From contig JANQNN010000011.1 of assembly GCA_028279545.1 (NCBI GenBank), positions 1-64,000 of the forward strand: a DNA stretch of 64,000 bases. Direction: 5' to 3'. The position numbers were made by a program, and so were the translations under genes. Shown here piece by piece: positions 8,549 to 19,280 of the stretch. Each line of letters begins with the position of its first letter. Position 1 is the stretch's first letter. Under the pieces are notes generated by a model that saw only the letters and a list, made by a program, of their open reading frames with translations, had not been told where the DNA came from and made no database searches. Source of the DNA: Nitrosopumilaceae archaeon (GTDB taxonomy: Archaea; Thermoproteota; Nitrososphaeria; Nitrososphaerales; Nitrosopumilaceae).

Positions 8549-11500
8549 ATGAACAACGAATTAGGACGTAAAATAACTAGTCTTACATTAATGGCAATTA
8601 TGGTTGCCGGTGGATTGACATTTGCTGTTCCAGGTGCAATGCCTGCAGCACATGCAGCCAACGCCAACCTCTTTGTATCCGCAGAAAACTCACAGTTTGA
8701 TAACTACATGTCAGGACCTCAAGTAATTGAGGTCGTGGTCATTGATTCAGATATTAATGATACTGATGAGGCAAAAGGTGAACCAGACGTTACAGTAAAC
8801 GGTAAAGTCTTAAGAATGGCTCAAGCCGTTGATGGTAACTGGTATGGTTACTTTGCAGATTTAACACAAGCAACAACCGCAGATCAAATCAATGTTGATG
8901 CTGGTGCTCCAGGTGGTCAAGGCTTAGACTTTGGTCAATTTTGTAGCTCAGCTTCAACTGGATTATCTGATGACGGTACTGCATTATTCTCAGATACTGT
9001 TGGTGTAGCAACTCCTTGGAGAACTACAGCAGCAGGATTTGGTGTTAACGGTACAGCTGTAATTACAGATTGTAACACAGCACCAACAACACAGAATAAC
9101 GGTACTGCCGGTGTTTCAATGAACGTTGTTAGAGAAGCAAAAGACCTTAACACATCGTTAGACAATAACGTTGGTCAAATTGACCTAGCATCAGGTTCAA
9201 TGTGGCCACTCGTTCAACTTTATTCATTAAACCCAACTGGTAATGTTGTCGTACAGTACAACAAAGGTGGTGGTGTTCAATCAACAACACTTACTTTTGA
9301 TACTGTTGATCAATTTGCAGAACCAGCTCTAGATAGAACAGTCTATCCTAGAGGCGCACAAGTACACGTTACAGTTACTGATCTATGGTTAAACATAGAC
9401 CCAACTGACGAAGACTCTTGGACATTTGGTACAAACTCATCTTATGTTGCAGCTAATGTAGGTGCAACAGATGATGATGGTTTGTCAGCAAACTACCAAG
9501 TCTTTGATGAAAACGGTGCTGAAGCAGGTGCAGGTACAGCAGGTGGTATTATCAATATCGCTGGCTCCCTAGACAGCTTAATGACTGAAGATAACGCTGT
9601 AATGATATTAGAAGCCGATGCCCAAGGTTCAGGTACCGCAGTTTTGACTTTACAAGATACTGATGATTCAGTTATTACTTGTACAACTGGTCAAGATGCA
9701 TCTACTTGTGCCTCTTCTGCAACAGCAGTAGGCTTAGGTGAAAATACTCAGCCAATCACAATTACTGAACAAGGACCAAACAGTGGAGTATTTGGAACAT
9801 ATGATGAATCAGATGTTTCAACAGTTCTCGTTACTGATGATGCACTAAGAGGTACATCAGCAACAGTAGATTATGTAGATTCTCCAACAACTGTCTTAGT
9901 AGGATTTGACTTTGGTACCATCGACATTCAACCACAAGATGATGAATGGAATTCTGGTGAAACAATTCCAGTCATGTTGATTGATGCCGATGCAAACAAG
10001 AACAGTAGATCTGACGAAGATCTAGATTTAGATAATCCAGAAATCGAACTACTTCCAGCATTATCAACAGGTGATCCATTCACCTTAGGTGAAGCAGGAA
10101 CTGGTGACGATACTACTGCAAGAGCTCTCTATTTACAATTCCCAGGAATTAGTGCTGGTAATGTATTAGCAGGTGTACCACAAAGTACAACTGTAAATGC
10201 AACAATTACAGTACAATCCTTCAGTGATAGAGCACTCATTACCCAAAGTGCAAACAATGTAATCACAGTAGATACTCTTATCGTAGACTTAGATACAACA
10301 ATTGAAGATCTTAGATCAACAATTACCAATGAAGATGACTTCAATGGCTTTAACTTCCTTAATGTGGATCTTAGAGGCATGAACTCAACTGGTACTTTCG
10401 ATGTTTACTTGTTAAACTCAACAAGTGATATCATTGAAGATGGTAACGTTGTTACCAATGCTAGTGCAATTGGTGCATTGATGATTGGAAGTGATGTTGA
10501 TCCACAAAGTGGATTAGTATCACTATCTGCTAACAATACTTCTCTATTTGAAACAACAAACACTGCAATCACTAATGATGTAGGTTTGATGTTCAGACAT
10601 AGTGGAAATACTCACTTTGCAGCAGCAGAGTCAGTAGACCCAATTGTTGCAGACTTCTTCTCATTCGGATTTGAAAATGACGGTTTAGATTCTGACGAAA
10701 GAATCGCAAACCAAATTATCAGAATTGAAGCTGAAGAAACCGGTGATAATACCAGTGAGTTCGAAGGTGAACTCGAGTATGTCATGGTTAACCAGCTAAA
10801 TATTCTTGATATTGGTACATACGAAGGTCTAGCTACAGTTGCAAGTGACCCAGGTTTCATTGTAATTGAAGACTTGACTGACGAAGATGCTCCAAGAGTC
10901 AATTATCTTGACTTGGGAGCAGATGGTGTATCAACACAAATCGCTGATCAAGAAGAAGCACCAAGTCACTCTGGTATTGTATCCTTTGACTTAGATACCT
11001 ACAAGACTGCTGACACAGTTACAATTACACTTGAAGACGCTGACCTTAACGTAGACCCTGATCTCCTTGATATCTATACAGTAGTTACAGCAGTAGCTGA
11101 TCAAAACCAAGATGCAGTTGGTTCTGGTAACTCCACCACTGGTGGTACATCCATTACCTTCAGCGACGGTACAACCGAACTTGGTAGACTACTTGATGTC
11201 ACCTTTGATGATGAAAGATGGCAAACTCCAACCAATGAATGTGGTGCAACCTTAACTGGTGCAGCATCAACTGATACCGGACTTGGTGCAACTGGATTTA
11301 CTCTAGTTGAAACTGATCCAGCATCAGGTGTATTCACTGGTGACTTCCAAATTCCAAACCTATGGTGTCCATCAGATGCAACCGCTGCAGTTACTGCAAC
11401 CGGTCTTGACATCGAAGTTAACTATGTTGACTTTAGAGACGCCTCTGGTGAATTCATTGAAGTAGGTGACAGCGCAGGAGTACGCGCAAACACCGGATCA

Positions 11501-13705
11501 GTAAGTCTTGATAGAACTGTCTACCCAGTACCATTTGGTGTTGAGGCAGACTTTGAAGCACAAACCTCTAATACTTCACCAAATGGTAGAGCCTTGTTCC
11601 CAATCCATGCTACTGGTATGGATACTGCTGGAACAACCAGAGCAACTGGTGGCCTACAAGCTGGTGAATTTATTCAAGATGGTGATCTTACTATCCACGT
11701 TAGAGTTAACGACCCAGACTTCGATGTATCTGCAAGTGGTGAAGACTCAATTGCACAAAACAGCACAGACAATAGAGGACCAGTAAAGATCTCTGTTATC
11801 AGAGGTTCTGATACTGTAATTCTCGGTTATGCTGGTGGTCCAGATGCCTTAGATGGTACTATTGATACTGATGGTGTCAATACCCAAGAAACTAGAGCAT
11901 TCGGTCCAATTGTTGAGATTGCACCAGACGCAGGAATTTTCGAAGCTGACATTGTAATTAGATACACTGACGGTCCAGCAAGCACCCAATGTCCAAGCAC
12001 AACTGATGATTGGACTCCATTGGATGGCTCTGCTGACGTAGCACTTAACCCAGAAACAGACAGATTTGATGTTGCCGCAACAACAGGTGATCACTGTATC
12101 TTACAAGGAGATATTCTCCAAGTAGAATACACTGACCCAGCTGATGCATCAGGTGATGTCAACACTGTTACTGACTCTGCTACATTCGACCTTAGAAACG
12201 GTGTATTACAATCTGACAAATCCGTTTACATTATTGGATCTGACATGATCTTGACCCTCATTGAACCAGACTTCGATCTGGACAATGATCAGGCTGAGAC
12301 CTATGACTTGGACTTAATTGAATGGGACTCTGATGCCGCAACCGTTACCATGGGTGACGCTGATGGCGAAGGAGGTGCATTCGACCCAGAACCACTTAAC
12401 TTCAGAGAAACTGGTGACAGTACTGGTATCTTCCAGATTGTTATCGAAATTCCTGAAGTCTTAGATGGTGACAGATTAGAAAGAGGAGAAGAAATTGTCC
12501 TCGAGTATACTGATTGGGGTCCATCCGGATCTGACTTTGTAGGTGAAGAAGATGAAGATGTCAACTTGACATTATTTACTTCAAACTTCGGAGCAACTGT
12601 AGAGCTTGACCAAAAAGTTTACACATGGACTGATAAAGTTTACATCACTATTGTCGCACCAGATCACAACTTTGACAGTGACTTAGTTGACGAAATCGGT
12701 GACACTGATTTAGATCCAATAAAGATCTCAACCAGAGGCTCTGATCTTGATAACTATGAACTTGTCGAAACTGGTACTGACACTGGTATCTTCACAGGTG
12801 AAGTAATCCTTACTGGATTCTCTACCCATGATGCTGATGGTGATGGAACTGAAGGCGATGCCACCGGACAAGAATCTGGTGACAACGGCGGTCCAACTGA
12901 CGGACTCTTACCAGCTGATGATGATGACGGACTTACAGTCTCCTTTGAATTCTCAGAGGATGAAACCGTAGTCGGTTCAGCACTTATCAGATGGAACATA
13001 GGAGAAGTTCAGTGGCTTGAAGCAAGCTATCCAGCTAGCGGAACAGGTGTTGTTAGAGTAATTGACCCAGACATGAACTTAGATCCAGAAGCAGTCGACA
13101 ACTTCGATGTCGATGTGTGGTCTGACTCCGATGCCGGAGGTATTGACCTTACTGTAACTGAGACTAATGAGGCAACCGGAATCTTCGAAGGCACTGTGTT
13201 CTTCACAACTGCTGACGAATCATCTGGTCACAGACTCAGAGTCGCAGAAGGTGACACTGTCACTGCAGAATATGAGGACAATACACTACCTGATCCATAC
13301 ACAACTGCAGATGAACTTGATATTACTGCCACTTCACTAATCGGCACTGTAGTACCACCTCTCGAGAGAGCACCAGCTGCTAACTTGAGAACCGTTGACG
13401 CATTCGGTAACAGCTTAGATTCTGTTTCCGTTGACCAACAGGTACAAATCAGCGCTGATCTAGCAAACGGTCAGGATAGAGAACAAGCATTTGCATACTT
13501 GGTACAAATTCAGGATGCTAACGGTGTTACAGTCTCACTAGCATGGATTACAGGTTCACTATCTGCTGGTCAATCATTCAGCCCAGCATTATCATGGATT
13601 CCAACTGAAGCAGGAACATACACTGCTACTGCTTTCGTTTGGGAGTCTGTTGATAATCCAACGGCATTATCACCACCAGTTAGTACAACTGTCAACGTAA
13701 GATAA
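8549..13705 (+). CDS. S-layer protein, giant acidic secreted glycoprotein-type
   Basis: A protein of 1718 residues with a secretion signal (basic MNNELGRK, hydrophobic LTLMAIMVAGG, AHAANA cleavage region) and an extremely Asp/Thr/Ser/Gly-rich body. Length and N-terminus match the single S-layer protein of Nitrosopumilus as I recall it. Repeated Ig-like beta domains can be followed by recurring VYP or DKSVY starts and acidic loops such as EPDFDLD, APDHNFD and DPDMNLD, likely cation sites. There is no C-terminal membrane segment. C-ending codons are more frequent than in neighbours, as expected for a very highly expressed gene. ATG 8549 is chosen from TATA spacing; TTG 8528 would add seven residues. 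It would form the cell envelope lattice. Confidence 0.88.
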   Translation: MNNELGRKITSLTLMAIMVAGGLTFAVPGAMPAAHAANANLFVSAENSQFDNYMSGPQVIEVVVIDSDINDTDEAKGEPDVTVNGKVLRMAQAVDGNWYGYFADLTQATTADQINVDAGAPGGQGLDFGQFCSSASTGLSDDGTALFSDTVGVATPWRTTAAGFGVNGTAVITDCNTAPTTQNNGTAGVSMNVVREAKDLNTSLDNNVGQIDLASGSMWPLVQLYSLNPTGNVVVQYNKGGGVQSTTLTFDTVDQFAEPALDRTVYPRGAQVHVTVTDLWLNIDPTDEDSWTFGTNSSYVAANVGATDDDGLSANYQVFDENGAEAGAGTAGGIINIAGSLDSLMTEDNAVMILEADAQGSGTAVLTLQDTDDSVITCTTGQDASTCASSATAVGLGENTQPITITEQGPNSGVFGTYDESDVSTVLVTDDALRGTSATVDYVDSPTTVLVGFDFGTIDIQPQDDEWNSGETIPVMLIDADANKNSRSDEDLDLDNPEIELLPALSTGDPFTLGEAGTGDDTTARALYLQFPGISAGNVLAGVPQSTTVNATITVQSFSDRALITQSANNVITVDTLIVDLDTTIEDLRSTITNEDDFNGFNFLNVDLRGMNSTGTFDVYLLNSTSDIIEDGNVVTNASAIGALMIGSDVDPQSGLVSLSANNTSLFETTNTAITNDVGLMFRHSGNTHFAAAESVDPIVADFFSFGFENDGLDSDERIANQIIRIEAEETGDNTSEFEGELEYVMVNQLNILDIGTYEGLATVASDPGFIVIEDLTDEDAPRVNYLDLGADGVSTQIADQEEAPSHSGIVSFDLDTYKTADTVTITLEDADLNVDPDLLDIYTVVTAVADQNQDAVGSGNSTTGGTSITFSDGTTELGRLLDVTFDDERWQTPTNECGATLTGAASTDTGLGATGFTLVETDPASGVFTGDFQIPNLWCPSDATAAVTATGLDIEVNYVDFRDASGEFIEVGDSAGVRANTGSVSLDRTVYPVPFGVEADFEAQTSNTSPNGRALFPIHATGMDTAGTTRATGGLQAGEFIQDGDLTIHVRVNDPDFDVSASGEDSIAQNSTDNRGPVKISVIRGSDTVILGYAGGPDALDGTIDTDGVNTQETRAFGPIVEIAPDAGIFEADIVIRYTDGPASTQCPSTTDDWTPLDGSADVALNPETDRFDVAATTGDHCILQGDILQVEYTDPADASGDVNTVTDSATFDLRNGVLQSDKSVYIIGSDMILTLIEPDFDLDNDQAETYDLDLIEWDSDAATVTMGDADGEGGAFDPEPLNFRETGDSTGIFQIVIEIPEVLDGDRLERGEEIVLEYTDWGPSGSDFVGEEDEDVNLTLFTSNFGATVELDQKVYTWTDKVYITIVAPDHNFDSDLVDEIGDTDLDPIKISTRGSDLDNYELVETGTDTGIFTGEVILTGFSTHDADGDGTEGDATGQESGDNGGPTDGLLPADDDDGLTVSFEFSEDETVVGSALIRWNIGEVQWLEASYPASGTGVVRVIDPDMNLDPEAVDNFDVDVWSDSDAGGIDLTVTETNEATGIFEGTVFFTTADESSGHRLRVAEGDTVTAEYEDNTLPDPYTTADELDITATSLIGTVVPPLERAPAANLRTVDAFGNSLDSVSVDQQVQISADLANGQDREQAFAYLVQIQDANGVTVSLAWITGSLSAGQSFSPALSWIPTEAGTYTATAFVWESVDNPTALSPPVSTTVNVR

Positions 13706-13722
13706 AACTAGTTCACATTATC

Positions 13723-13739
13723 CTTTTTTTCTTTTTTTT
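13723..13739 (+). terminator. Poly-T terminator after S-layer gene
   Basis: Two T runs (seven and eight T) broken by one C, 18 bases after the S-layer stop, with no hairpin. This is the usual archaeal U-tract termination signal. Confidence 0.6.
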
Positions 13740-13813
13740 AAATCTAACTTAACGAAAGTTATAGACAATTTTTCCAGAAGTAATATCTAGTAGAACATTA
13801 ACAAATAATTAAA

Positions 13814-14785
13814 ATGAAATTTCAAATTATATTTTCAATTTTTGTTGTCTTATTAATTTCAAGTTTTCCAAATGCTTTCTCAGAGGGACTTGAGGTTTTT
13901 ACAAATAGTAATGTGTATTCTCCTGCACATAACTTACAAGTGTATGGAACAGGTTTGCCTGAAGAGAATTTGATAATGCGAATATTTGCTCCAGATGAAT
14001 CAATCGCAAAATTTGATCAAATAACTACTGAATCTGATGGTACCTTCAACCATTCATTACTTACATGGCCACAACCTTCAACTGATTTTCCTTATGGAAC
14101 ATATACCGTTGAAGTAATCAGCACTGAACAAAATGGAATTTCAAAAAAAATTGATGTAAAGTTTTCATCAACAACTGAACTTCGGGATGTTCCAGTTGAA
14201 AGACATGTAAACACATTAGTATTTGCCCCTGAGACTGCAGCAATCAATCAACCAATCAGAGTATTTGTACAAACAACTAGTGATGGATTATTGATTGGAA
14301 ATGATCCATCAGAATTATTAGGAACAACACATGTTCATTTACCTTCTGGAATTTCGGTTCCATTAACACATTCTTTTAAGACACTACATCAAGGATTGTA
14401 TTTTGTTGATTACACTCCTATTGAGGAAGGCACTCATGTCTTTCATGTTGTTGCATTTAGTCAAGGAACAACATCTCACGGGTCTGCAGCAACAACAGTT
14501 CTAAGTCAAGATTTGGGAGGAATTTCTGAACAAATAATTAGATTAAATTCAATTTTAGATGCAACATCCGAAGAACTTGATATTCTAAAATCAGAAATTG
14601 AAGGATTTGATGCAACATTAGAGCAAGCAAGCAACAAAATTGATGAAAGTACTGTTACAATATCAAATTCAGTTGAATTTATCAGTGAAGCATCGTCTCA
14701 ACTAAATTCTTTACTATTCCCAATAATTGCATCTATAGGAATCATTGTTGCACTTCAAATTGCAATTCTTGCTAGAAGAAGATAG
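13814..14785 (+). CDS. Secreted coiled-coil protein with C-terminal membrane anchor; possible S-layer-associated protein
   Basis: The 323-residue protein has a signal peptide (MKFQIIFSIFVVLLISS, NAFS cleavage), two Ig-like beta domains (about 24-115 and 130-235), a heptad-rich region (about 240-295; IIRLNSILDATSEELDILK) and a C-terminal transmembrane helix ending in Arg-Arg-Arg. No enzyme motif. This ectodomain, coiled-coil, membrane-anchor order recalls SlaB, the membrane stalk of the Sulfolobus S-layer, and the gene lies between the S-layer gene and a surface protease. Role as S-layer anchor is an inference from layout; sequence homology to SlaB is not claimed. Confidence 0.75.
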   Translation: MKFQIIFSIFVVLLISSFPNAFSEGLEVFTNSNVYSPAHNLQVYGTGLPEENLIMRIFAPDESIAKFDQITTESDGTFNHSLLTWPQPSTDFPYGTYTVEVISTEQNGISKKIDVKFSSTTELRDVPVERHVNTLVFAPETAAINQPIRVFVQTTSDGLLIGNDPSELLGTTHVHLPSGISVPLTHSFKTLHQGLYFVDYTPIEEGTHVFHVVAFSQGTTSHGSAATTVLSQDLGGISEQIIRLNSILDATSEELDILKSEIEGFDATLEQASNKIDESTVTISNSVEFISEASSQLNSLLFPIIASIGIIVALQIAILARRR

Positions 14786-14815
14786 TTATAATAACACAAG
14801 AAAAGAAAATCTATC

Positions 14816-17800
14816 ATGCCCAAAGCGGCTATGTTCTTTTTTGTAATTCTTTTATCTCCTATTATTACAAATTCATATGCATTTACTCCTGGAGATATGA
14901 TTTCTACAAACGAATCAAATTTGATTACTTTTGATTCTGAAATAATTCACATTGATAAAAACTTCTTCCAAGAAAATGATTTTAAAAGATACTTGGTATT
15001 TGGAACCGATTTTGAAAAAAATAATTTAATCAAAAAAAATTCTCTATATGGAATTGAATCTAAAAATGGTTTCTTCTATGTTGCACTTTTATCTGAAAAA
15101 TCAGCTTCTTCTCTAATTTCACATGGATATCATGTAATTGAAGATTTTAAATTAGATTTTCATTCTGACAATGAAATAATCCAAGACGGTTCAAGAATTG
15201 GTGAAATTACAGGTTCAGCAATTGCTAAACAAAAATTTAATGCTTCAGGAAATGGAACAGTAATTGCAATTGTTGATACTGGTGTTGATTTTTCAAATCC
15301 AGATATTCAACATTCACTTGCACGAAATGAACTTAATCATCCCTTAATGCTTGATCCTGATGGACAAGGTATAGTTCTAACAAATGCAACTTTTTTTGCA
15401 TATATCGATGAAAATGAAATTATTCGAAATTACAGTAAACCCATTCCTTCTCATATGACATCATCTGCTTATGTCACCAAAGATGGGGTATTTCTTGATG
15501 TAGCACAAGGAGGAAAAGGAAGTAAAATTCCTATTTACAATTATTTTTTTCCACAACTTGGCAGTTCAATAATTTTTGATGGTACATTAGCTAATGATAT
15601 GAAAATTGGTGAGAACAATAGAGACTACATTAAATCCAAAAGTGGTGAATATCATCTTGGAGTAATCTATCAAGGAGGATTACAAGGACCATTGGCAAGA
15701 ATACAAGTTGTTCCTGTTCTTGTTGTTGATTCATTTATTGCAGGAGTTTATGATACTGTAATCCCTGATCTTAGTACCTCATGGGAAGATTACACGAGAT
15801 TTGATTTAAAACCTGGCCAAAAACCAAATTATGATTTTGATTTTACAGATGAAAAACCACTAATTTTAGGAAGTGGCAAAGAATTCCTTGTCTATGATTC
15901 AAACAATGATGGAAAAAATGACTATAGTGCAGGAACATTAGGTGCACAAGTTCTTGATGTTTATGGTGTCATTAAAAAAAATTCAACTGAACTAGATGAA
16001 AAAATCAATGCAATTAATGGCACTCTTTTACCTGCATTAGATCCTAATGGCCAATTTTTTGGTTTAATGACTGATTTTATGGGCCATGGAACTTCAAGTG
16101 CAGCATCAATTACTTCAAGAGGCCATCAAACATATGATATTTACAATAATACAAAACAATATTCAATTACAGGTGTTGCGCCTGATGCAAAAATTGTTCC
16201 TGTTAAAGCATTATGGTTTGGAGATACGGTATATGGCTGGTTATGGTCTGCAGGTTTTGAAAATCATAAACAAACATGGGAATTTTCGGGAAAATCAAGA
16301 GTAGATATTATTTCAAATAGTTGGGGTGTATCTAATTTTCCATCTTTTGAATCCTCACCTGGTATGGATGTTCTTTCATTAATTCTTTCAGTTTTGGCAA
16401 CTCCTCATTCATTAGACGATGATTATCCAGGTGTTTCAATAATTTCTAGTGCAGGAAATTCTGGACATGGTTATGGAACTATTGGTTTGCCAAATGCTTC
16501 CCCCTTTGGAATTTCAGTTGGTGCAACTACTAACAATGTATTTGTTGGATATGGTCCATTCAAAGATCAACCAAGATTTGGTACCACTATTGAACACTAT
16601 AACCATATAGTGGATTTTTCTAGTAGAGGGCCTAGCTCTATTGGAGATCCCAAACCTGATATTGTTAGTATTGGCGCTCATGGTTTTACACCTTCAAATG
16701 TTTTAAAGACTGAAAAAGACTCGAAAGACGAATCTTTTTCATTATTTGGTGGAACTAGTATGGCCGCACCAATTGTTTCTGGAATAGCAGCAATTCTAAT
16801 GGAAGAAATGAAAAAACAATCTCTGGACTATGATCCGTTTATAATCAAAAATATACTAATGTCTACAGCAACTGATCTGAAAAATGATCCATTTACACAA
16901 GGGTCTGGTTTAGCAAACATCGATTCTGCTCTGAATTATGTTCATGGTAAAAACGGCGTGTTTATTGTTCATAATGACGCATCTTATCAAAATATAAAAA
17001 AAATTCTTGATCCTGCAATTAATAATATTAATTCTACATCTATGGGATTTGAACGATTTAAGCTTCCTTCTCATTCACTTTCTATGACAAGTTGGTTTGC
17101 AGGTCAATTATTACCTGGAGATAGAACAACTACAACGTTTACTATTGAAAACCCTACTAATAATACATTGACAGTTAATGTACAATCAAATACGTTGTCA
17201 CTAATCACAAAAAATCAATTTAATGGAACAACAATTCCACGTCAACAAGACTCGATTTTAAACAAATCAAACACATTCATTCCAAACTATGTTAAATTAT
17301 CTGATGTGGAAAATCATTCAGAACTTATTGATTTGTTCAAAAATGAAAATCCTATCCCAGATGAGTCATCATTAATGGTTTTGAATGTAAACTTTCCATT
17401 TAATCAATTCATGAATGATACCTCAGAAGTTTATGCAGATGATCTCAAAATCTCTTCTCTGTATCTCTATGATTGGATTGATAACAATAATGATACCAAG
17501 ATTACAAGTGATGAATTATCTATGGTGAATAGAGCTGGTTCATGGGGAACTGTTCAGGAATTAAGAGTTTCAGAACCTAAAGAAAAATTTGAAGGTGAAC
17601 CATTGGTTGGTGTTTACCCAGTACCTACAAGATATTCTTATTGGTTAGGTGATACAAAACAAAATTCTACTTCGATAGATTATACTCTTTCAGCAAGCTA
17701 TTATCAAAAAGAAAAATGGTCTGCAGTATGGCCTGAAAGTCAAACTATTTCTGTACCTCCTGAAGATACTGCAAAAATTGATGTTACATTGATTGCTGAA

Positions 17801-18628
17801 AATGAACTTCAAACAGGAATTTATCAAGGCTTTTTAACATTTACAAGTGATTCACACACAGTTAATGCACCAATATCTTTTGTAATAAAACAACCTGTAG
17901 AAGAAAATGATTCTACACATTTACTAAATGGAATTCAAAGTGATGATATTATGTATGGAAATGGATTTACTAAAGGTGCATTTGATATGGTAAATCGTTA
18001 CATGGCAGGAGATTGGCGACAATATTATTTTGATATTCAAAACCCTTCAATTAATTCTGCTTCAGTTGAAATATCATGGATAAGTGATGATACTAATCTT
18101 GCAGTATTTGTAATGGATCCTTCTGGAAAAATAATTCAAACAAATGTCCCATCTGGAGTCTTTGGTCATTTTCTTGGATGGCCTTCTCTTGATTGGTTAG
18201 GTAATTCTATCTTTAGTCAAGGTGGAGGTTTCTTCCCAGTAAAAAATAAGGATGAAACATCAACAGTACTTTTCGTACCAATTAATCAAACAGGAACTTA
18301 TACACTTTTAACACATTCAACTTTGTTTGGAGGAAACTCAACAACTGAACCCATTTCCCTAGTAGCAAAATTTTCAAACATTTCAACTGAAAAAATCTCT
18401 CAAGATGAACAAATTGAAATTAATCTAGAATCTCCAGTTGAAACTAAAGAGAAAGATATCGAAATAGATGAAATTAAACCAGAAATTATTGAAAAAGAAA
18501 ACATTGTTTCACAATCTACAACTGATTCTGATTCATCATTTAATCTTGGAATTGGTATTGGAATTATCATTGGAATTGCGATCGGTGTTGTCTCAATCTT
18601 CGTCATTAGACAAAAATCATCAAAATAA
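14816..18628 (+). CDS. Membrane-anchored subtilisin-like serine protease (S8 family)
   Basis: The 1270-residue surface protease has a signal peptide (cleavage near NSYAF), a catalytic domain with Asp154 (IVDTGVDFSNPD), His424 (GHGTSSAAS) and Ser648 (GTSMAAPIVSG), beta-sandwich C-terminal domains, and a terminal transmembrane helix (GIGIIIGIAIGVVSIFVI) followed by a basic tail. The Asp-His distance of about 270 residues is much longer than in classical subtilisins and recalls pyrolysin and tripeptidyl-peptidase II types. It follows the coiled-coil gene by 30 bases on the same strand. It may process or turn over surface proteins; the substrate is unknown. Confidence 0.9.
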   Translation: MPKAAMFFFVILLSPIITNSYAFTPGDMISTNESNLITFDSEIIHIDKNFFQENDFKRYLVFGTDFEKNNLIKKNSLYGIESKNGFFYVALLSEKSASSLISHGYHVIEDFKLDFHSDNEIIQDGSRIGEITGSAIAKQKFNASGNGTVIAIVDTGVDFSNPDIQHSLARNELNHPLMLDPDGQGIVLTNATFFAYIDENEIIRNYSKPIPSHMTSSAYVTKDGVFLDVAQGGKGSKIPIYNYFFPQLGSSIIFDGTLANDMKIGENNRDYIKSKSGEYHLGVIYQGGLQGPLARIQVVPVLVVDSFIAGVYDTVIPDLSTSWEDYTRFDLKPGQKPNYDFDFTDEKPLILGSGKEFLVYDSNNDGKNDYSAGTLGAQVLDVYGVIKKNSTELDEKINAINGTLLPALDPNGQFFGLMTDFMGHGTSSAASITSRGHQTYDIYNNTKQYSITGVAPDAKIVPVKALWFGDTVYGWLWSAGFENHKQTWEFSGKSRVDIISNSWGVSNFPSFESSPGMDVLSLILSVLATPHSLDDDYPGVSIISSAGNSGHGYGTIGLPNASPFGISVGATTNNVFVGYGPFKDQPRFGTTIEHYNHIVDFSSRGPSSIGDPKPDIVSIGAHGFTPSNVLKTEKDSKDESFSLFGGTSMAAPIVSGIAAILMEEMKKQSLDYDPFIIKNILMSTATDLKNDPFTQGSGLANIDSALNYVHGKNGVFIVHNDASYQNIKKILDPAINNINSTSMGFERFKLPSHSLSMTSWFAGQLLPGDRTTTTFTIENPTNNTLTVNVQSNTLSLITKNQFNGTTIPRQQDSILNKSNTFIPNYVKLSDVENHSELIDLFKNENPIPDESSLMVLNVNFPFNQFMNDTSEVYADDLKISSLYLYDWIDNNNDTKITSDELSMVNRAGSWGTVQELRVSEPKEKFEGEPLVGVYPVPTRYSYWLGDTKQNSTSIDYTLSASYYQKEKWSAVWPESQTISVPPEDTAKIDVTLIAENELQTGIYQGFLTFTSDSHTVNAPISFVIKQPVEENDSTHLLNGIQSDDIMYGNGFTKGAFDMVNRYMAGDWRQYYFDIQNPSINSASVEISWISDDTNLAVFVMDPSGKIIQTNVPSGVFGHFLGWPSLDWLGNSIFSQGGGFFPVKNKDETSTVLFVPINQTGTYTLLTHSTLFGGNSTTEPISLVAKFSNISTEKISQDEQIEINLESPVETKEKDIEIDEIKPEIIEKENIVSQSTTDSDSSFNLGIGIGIIIGIAIGVVSIFVIRQKSSK

Positions 18629-18638
18629 TTGAACAAGG

Positions 18639-18646
18639 TTTATAAG
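18639..18646 (+). promoter_or_regulatory. TATA box of Rieske-cytochrome b operon
   Basis: TTTATAAG, 26 bases upstream of the Rieske ATG, overlapping the spacer after the subtilase stop. The same octamer precedes the cupredoxin gene. Confidence 0.65.
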
Positions 18647-18671
18647 CAATTTGGCGAGTACGTCAGCTTGA

Positions 18672-19280
18672 ATGTCAGAGCAGGGGATAGAGAAATCTGG
18701 CGGATTATCCAGAAGAGACTTTTTAAAATTAATGGGAGCCGCAGGAACGGGACTAGCTTTTGCTCCATTTATTCCGTGGGGAAACTATATGCCCAACCCC
18801 TCATCAGCCACTCTTGAAAAAGTTCCTGTAGTTTTACCTGATGGAACCCAAGCTCATGTTGATACTTATCCTGTAAATCATGCTGAAGTTATTACCTATC
18901 CTGCAACTGGAGATGCAGCACTTGATGCTGAAGCATTTCGAAAGTGGCAATTTATTAGAATCCCTGAGGAGCTTGGAGGCTCAAAAAAAGACGTTTCGGC
19001 TTTCCGAGGTTTTAGTATGATTTGTCTCCACCTTTGGTGCTTATGGAAATATTTTCCAGATGAAGGTAGAAAACGAGGAGAATGTCCCTGCCATGGTAGT
19101 ATGTATGATGTAGATACTGGAACTGCTTATGTTGGCCCTGCATCTGTTCAAGCTGCACCATCAAATACTTTGCCAAAATTAAGTTTTGAAATTGATTCAG
19201 ATGGCTTTTTATGGATTCTACCACCAAAATGGGGTGTGAATGATAATGGAGTAATTGGATATGGCCGTTTCATTAAGTAG
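18672..19280 (+). CDS. Rieske iron-sulfur protein of a bc1-type complex III
   Basis: The 202-residue membrane-anchored Rieske protein begins with a twin-arginine signal (LSRRDFLKLMGAAGTG), so the folded cluster protein is exported by Tat. The [2Fe-2S] ligands are intact: Cys118 and His120 in MICLHLWC, Cys138 and His141 in CPCHGS, with Cys123 and Cys140 placed for the stabilising disulfide. It accepts electrons from quinol at the outer face and passes them on, probably to the cupredoxin encoded downstream. Its 3' end overlaps the cytochrome b start by 20 bases. Confidence 0.93.
   Translation: MSEQGIEKSGGLSRRDFLKLMGAAGTGLAFAPFIPWGNYMPNPSSATLEKVPVVLPDGTQAHVDTYPVNHAEVITYPATGDAALDAEAFRKWQFIRIPEELGGSKKDVSAFRGFSMICLHLWCLWKYFPDEGRKRGECPCHGSMYDVDTGTAYVGPASVQAAPSNTLPKLSFEIDSDGFLWILPPKWGVNDNGVIGYGRFIK

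Noticed and set aside
18629-18817. 62-codon frame overlapping the Rieske start
   Set aside because: Out of frame with a well-supported Tat signal and Rieske protein; it lies over the TATA box.
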